NCBI GenBank assembly: GCA_021792485.1
Contig: JAJYUO010000048.1
Location: 1-8,413 of the forward strand
Length of the DNA: 8,413 bases
Source: Thermoplasmata archaeon
GTDB lineage: Archaea; Thermoplasmatota; Thermoplasmata; Lutacidiplasmatales; UBA184
Direction of reading: 5' to 3'
Part shown: positions 6,283-8,413 of the stretch, piece by piece
Position numbering within the stretch: position 1 is the first letter of the stretch
Layout of the letters: every line of letters begins with the position of its first letter
Notes under the pieces: model-generated
The model's input: only the letters and a program-made list of their open reading frames with translations
Told to the model about the DNA's origin: nothing
Database searches by the model: none
Position numbers and translations under genes: made by a program

Positions 6283-7524
6283 ACGCCGGGGACGCCGATT
6301 CCCGATATCGGCCGGAAGCTGAAGGTCGGCTGGGTGCTGGAGGGGAGCGTCCGTCGGGCGGGGAATCGGGTCCGGATCACGGTCCAGCTGATCGAAGCCG
6401 AGAACGATCAGCACCTGTGGGCGGAGAAGTACGATCGGGGGTTGGAGGATATTTTCGCGACCCAGAGCGAGATCGCGGAGAAGGTAGCGGGAGCGCTGCG
6501 GATCCGGCTCGGGGAGTCGGAGAAGGCGCGCCTGAGCCGGGTGCCGACGCAGGACACGGAGGCCCACCTGCTCTACCTCCGGGGGGTGGCCCGCCTCACG
6601 TCGGGGAGCCAGAACATCCAAGCCGCTCTCCGGGACTTCGAGGGAGCCACGAAGAAGGACCCGAGCTATGCCCGCGCGTACGCCTGGAGCGCGAATTGCT
6701 ACTACTCCCTCGCGCTGTCGGAAGTGATGCCCATGGCGGAAGCGGCCCGTCGGGGAGAAGAAGCCGTGGCCAGGGCGTTGAGCCTCGATCCCGATCTCGC
6801 CGAGGCGCACCTGGCGAATGCGCTGTTTCTCGACAGCCCCGTGCACCAGGACGCCGAGAGCGCGAAGCGGGAGGTCTCACGTGTGATCGAACTGAACCCC
6901 AGCCTTCCGGGGGCCTATCTGATCCTCTCTCACTTGTCGGCGACGCGGTCGGAGGAGATCGAGCGGGCCGTCGACCGCGCCTTGGAACTCGACCCGCTCA
7001 GCCCGATCACGAAGCAGGCCGCGGCCGACACCCTCCTCTACGGCGTCGGGAAGATCGACCGGGCGGCGGCGTTGTACGAGCAGATGATCCACGCGGATCC
7101 CACGCTCCGAGCGGCCCGGAACAACCTCGGGCTCTGCCGCGTGCTTCAGGGTCGGCCGGAGGAAGGGGTCCGGGAGATCCGGACGAGCATCCAGCTGGAA
7201 GAGGATTTTTCACCTCCCGCACGGGCCGATTTCGTCTTCGCGCTCGTCCGGGCCGGCCGGACCGACGAGGCGCGCGCGGTGCTGCAGGAGCTCCTCGATC
7301 ACCACCGCACGACGGGCGTCGGCAGCATCTCCATCGCGCTCTCCTACGCGCGGCTGGGAGAGATCGACACGGCGCTCCAGTGGCTCGAGACCGCCTACCG
7401 TGAGCAGTCGCCATACGTGTTCATGCTCGATCGCGAATTCGGGATCGAGGAGCTACGCGCGGATCCCCGCTATCCCGCGTTCCTTTCGAGGGCTTGCGGA
7501 GCTCAGGACCCGCCACGGGTGTAG
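5581..7524 (+). CDS. Class III nucleotidyl cyclase fused to FlgO/TolB-like and TPR domains
   Basis: This 647-aa protein is predicted cytosolic (no membrane segment) and should convert ATP to cAMP. Residues 1-170 are a class III cyclase homology domain: metal ligands Asp12 (FTDLAGST) and Asp55 (KSTGDG), base-contacting Lys51 and Asp107 (DILG), and transition-state Asn114 and Arg118 (VNIAAR). The Lys/Asp pair is the one that recognises adenine in adenylate cyclases, so ATP is favoured over GTP. A full catalytic set on one chain implies an active homodimer. Residues about 184-320 match the FlgO/TolB-N-like domain found after cyclase domains in many bacterial proteins (LAVLPLANLS, FADGLTEEF, VLEGSVRR, LWAEKYDR). 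Residues about 325-640 are degenerate TPR repeats ending in the typical GIEELRADPRYPAFL tail, a likely protein-binding sensor arm. The same three-part architecture is common in rhizobia and other soil bacteria, so bacterial origin by transfer is plausible; GC content matches the neighbours. It is preceded by the CNB gene and followed by a paralogue. Confidence 0.92.
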   Translation: MARRLAAILFTDLAGSTQLAQADERAALAVLRENQNLAREILPGHQGRLVKSTGDGWLAEFPNALDAVEAAVDFQRRAFERSTQKEGSALRVRIGIHVGDVESEGTDILGDAVNIAARIEPIAEAGGICLSGPAYDQVSNKVPYTLEDLGPTNLKGVARPIHVYRVVLPWTTPVSTVGPGRGDRPRLAVLPLANLSTDPENEPFADGLTEEFISTFSQIPGLDVISRTSVMPFKTPGTPIPDIGRKLKVGWVLEGSVRRAGNRVRITVQLIEAENDQHLWAEKYDRGLEDIFATQSEIAEKVAGALRIRLGESEKARLSRVPTQDTEAHLLYLRGVARLTSGSQNIQAALRDFEGATKKDPSYARAYAWSANCYYSLALSEVMPMAEAARRGEEAVARALSLDPDLAEAHLANALFLDSPVHQDAESAKREVSRVIELNPSLPGAYLILSHLSATRSEEIERAVDRALELDPLSPITKQAAADTLLYGVGKIDRAAALYEQMIHADPTLRAARNNLGLCRVLQGRPEEGVREIRTSIQLEEDFSPPARADFVFALVRAGRTDEARAVLQELLDHHRTTGVGSISIALSYARLGEIDTALQWLETAYREQSPYVFMLDREFGIEELRADPRYPAFLSRACGAQDPPRV

Positions 7525-7543
7525 CGGTCCATGGGAGAGCTCG

Positions 7544-7567
7544 ATCGGCGATCGATCGATCACCGAT
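7544..7567. repeat. 24-bp near-perfect palindrome after cyclase 1
   Basis: The left arm is ATCGGCGATCGA and the right arm is its reverse complement except for one position (C7549 opposite A7562). It begins 20 bp after the cyclase 1 stop codon and about 107 bp before the TATA-like element of cyclase 2. It may be an operator for copy 2 or a 3'-end hairpin of copy 1; it has no T-tract, so a typical archaeal terminator is not evident. Confidence 0.5.
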
Positions 7568-7586
7568 AACCCGCGCTCGGAGCCGT

Positions 7587-7606
7587 GCGGCCGCAGGCGC
7601 GGCCGC
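7587..7606. repeat. GC-only hairpin between the two cyclase genes
   Basis: GCGGCCGC occurs twice (7587-7594 and 7599-7606) separated by four bases. Each copy is self-complementary and the two can pair with each other into an 8-bp stem. It could slow polymerase at the end of the copy 1 transcript. In DNA this GC-rich, chance formation is possible. Confidence 0.35.
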
Positions 7607-7670
7607 CGGCCGTAGGATCCTGGAAACGGGCCGACGGGCCCGCGCGGAGTCCGCGCTCGCCGACGGCAAA

Positions 7671-7684
7671 CGCTAATCCGAACG
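7671..7684 (+). promoter_or_regulatory. TATA-like element of cyclase 2
   Basis: CGCTAATCCGAACG carries the same TAATCCGAACG core as the cyclase 1 promoter. It is 34 nt (first T) before the ATG at 7708, one base further than in copy 1. The sequence between core and ATG is not conserved between the copies, so retention of the core suggests that it is functional. Confidence 0.55.
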
Positions 7685-8409
7685 AGCTCCTCGTCGGACC
7701 ATCCCGCATGGCGCGTCGTCTCGCCGCCATCCTGTTCGCCGACCTCGCCGACTCCACCCAGCTCGCCCAGGCCGACGAGCGGGCCGCCCTCGCCCTCCTC
7801 CAGGAGCTGCAGCGTCTCGCCGACGAGATCCTCGTCGCCCACCGGGGCCGACGGGTCAAATCGACCGGGGACGGTTTCCTCGCCGAATTCCCGAACGCGT
7901 TGGACGCGGTCGAAGCTTCGGTCGCCTTCCAGCGTCGTGCGTTCGAGCTCTCCGCTCAGAGGGTCGGGCCGCCCCTGCGCGTCCGCATCGGGATCCACCT
8001 GGGAGACGTCGAGAGCGACGGGTCGGATATCTTGGGAGACGCGGTGAACATCGCGGCCCGTGTCGAGCCGAACGCCGAGCCGGGAGGGATCGCTCTCTCC
8101 GCTGCGGCGCACGAACAGGTCGCCAACAAGGTGCCGTATGCGATGGAGGGGCTCGGCCCCCGAAGCCTCAAGGGAGTTGCACGGCCGATCGAGATCTACC
8201 GGGTCGTGCTGCCATGGACCGGGGCCAGCCCCTCCGCGGCACCCGATGGTGGCGCCCGACCCCGGCTCGCGGTCCTGCCGCTGGCGAACCTGAGCTCCGA
8301 CCCGGAGAACGAGTATTTCGCGGACGGGCTGACGGAGGAGTTCATCTCGACGTTCTCGCAGATTCCGGGTCTCGATGTGATCTCTCGGACGTCGGTGATG
8401 CCGTTCAAG
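7674..8409 (+). repeat. Direct repeat, copy 2 (partner of 5548-6282)
   Basis: This is the second half of the tandem duplication. From 8332 to 8409 only two of 78 bases differ from copy 1 (both synonymous third positions), whereas the cyclase part has many synonymous and some amino-acid changes. The repeat may continue beyond the window edge; the last visible codon already differs (GTC against ACG in copy 1). Confidence 0.85.
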
Positions 8410-8413
8410 GTCC
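7708..8413 (+). CDS. Second class III nucleotidyl cyclase / FlgO-like protein (partial, runs off window)
   Basis: 235 codons are visible with no stop. The start MARRLAAILF is identical to that of cyclase 1, and the product should likewise be a cytosolic cyclase. All class III catalytic positions are kept at the same numbers: Asp12, Lys51 and Asp55 (KSTGDG), Asp107 (DILG), Asn114 and Arg118. The metal-loop sequence is FADLADST, with Asp at 15 where copy 1 and most class III cyclases have Gly; this loop lies near the substrate phosphates, so activity may be altered. The linker at about residues 171-183 differs completely from copy 1 but has the same length. The FlgO-like domain begins at about residue 184 with the same RPRLAVLPLANLS opening and is almost identical to copy 1 to the edge. 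A TPR array like that of copy 1 is expected beyond the window but cannot be seen. Confidence 0.9.
   Translation, partial: MARRLAAILFADLADSTQLAQADERAALALLQELQRLADEILVAHRGRRVKSTGDGFLAEFPNALDAVEASVAFQRRAFELSAQRVGPPLRVRIGIHLGDVESDGSDILGDAVNIAARVEPNAEPGGIALSAAAHEQVANKVPYAMEGLGPRSLKGVARPIEIYRVVLPWTGASPSAAPDGGARPRLAVLPLANLSSDPENEYFADGLTEEFISTFSQIPGLDVISRTSVMPFKV

Noticed and set aside
5968..6846. A 292-codon minus-strand open frame inside cyclase 1
   Set aside because: It is a shadow of the cyclase/FlgO/TPR frame, with Arg/Gly/Pro-rich content and no motif.
7587..7606. Rho-independent-type terminator after cyclase 1
   Set aside because: There is no T-tract after the stem, and archaeal termination normally needs T-rich sequence; kept only as an inverted repeat.
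1..8413. CRISPR array, transposase, integrase or attachment site
   Set aside because: No short regularly spaced repeats, no transposase-like reading frame, and no direct repeat of the tRNA 3' end was found elsewhere in the window.

Overview
The window is GC-rich and looks archaeal. The tRNA has no encoded CCA. No gene start has a convincing Shine-Dalgarno sequence. Five of the six protein genes instead have an A/T-containing TATA-like element about 25-34 nt upstream of the start codon, the geometry expected of leaderless archaeal transcripts. High GC plus leaderless starts plus TldD suggests a Thermoplasmatota-like or related euryarchaeal lineage, but nothing here fixes the taxon.

Layout: a CAU-anticodon tRNA (76-151, +) converges on a TldD-type metalloprotease gene (about 230-1624, -). 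A 485-bp stretch with no recognisable gene follows, then an MFS drug-transporter-like gene (2110-3684, -). The MFS gene is divergent from a tandem Lrp/AsnC-like regulator (3817-4794, +), with 132 bp of shared promoter region between them. Downstream on the + strand lie a stand-alone cyclic-nucleotide-binding (CNB) domain protein (4915-5349), a class III nucleotidyl cyclase fused to a FlgO/TolB-like domain and a TPR array (5581-7524), and a second, tandemly duplicated copy of that cyclase that runs off the window (7708->8413).

The most interesting part is 4915-8413: a candidate cyclic-nucleotide signalling cluster in which one small CNB protein sits beside two cyclases. Both cyclases keep the full set of class III catalytic residues, with a Lys/Asp pair that predicts ATP as substrate. 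The two cyclase genes are in exact register (2127 bp apart, no net indel over the visible 702 nt). They share a promoter block but have different upstream palindromes and one striking active-site-loop difference (Gly15 in copy 1, Asp15 in copy 2). The best reading is that copy 1 and copy 2 produce a cyclic nucleotide in response to inputs sensed by the FlgO/TPR parts, and that the CNB protein is a candidate receiver. That link is inferred from adjacency and domain content only.

The MFS/Lrp divergent pair looks like a self-contained exporter-regulator unit. TldD normally works with a TldE/PmbA partner, which is not in this window.
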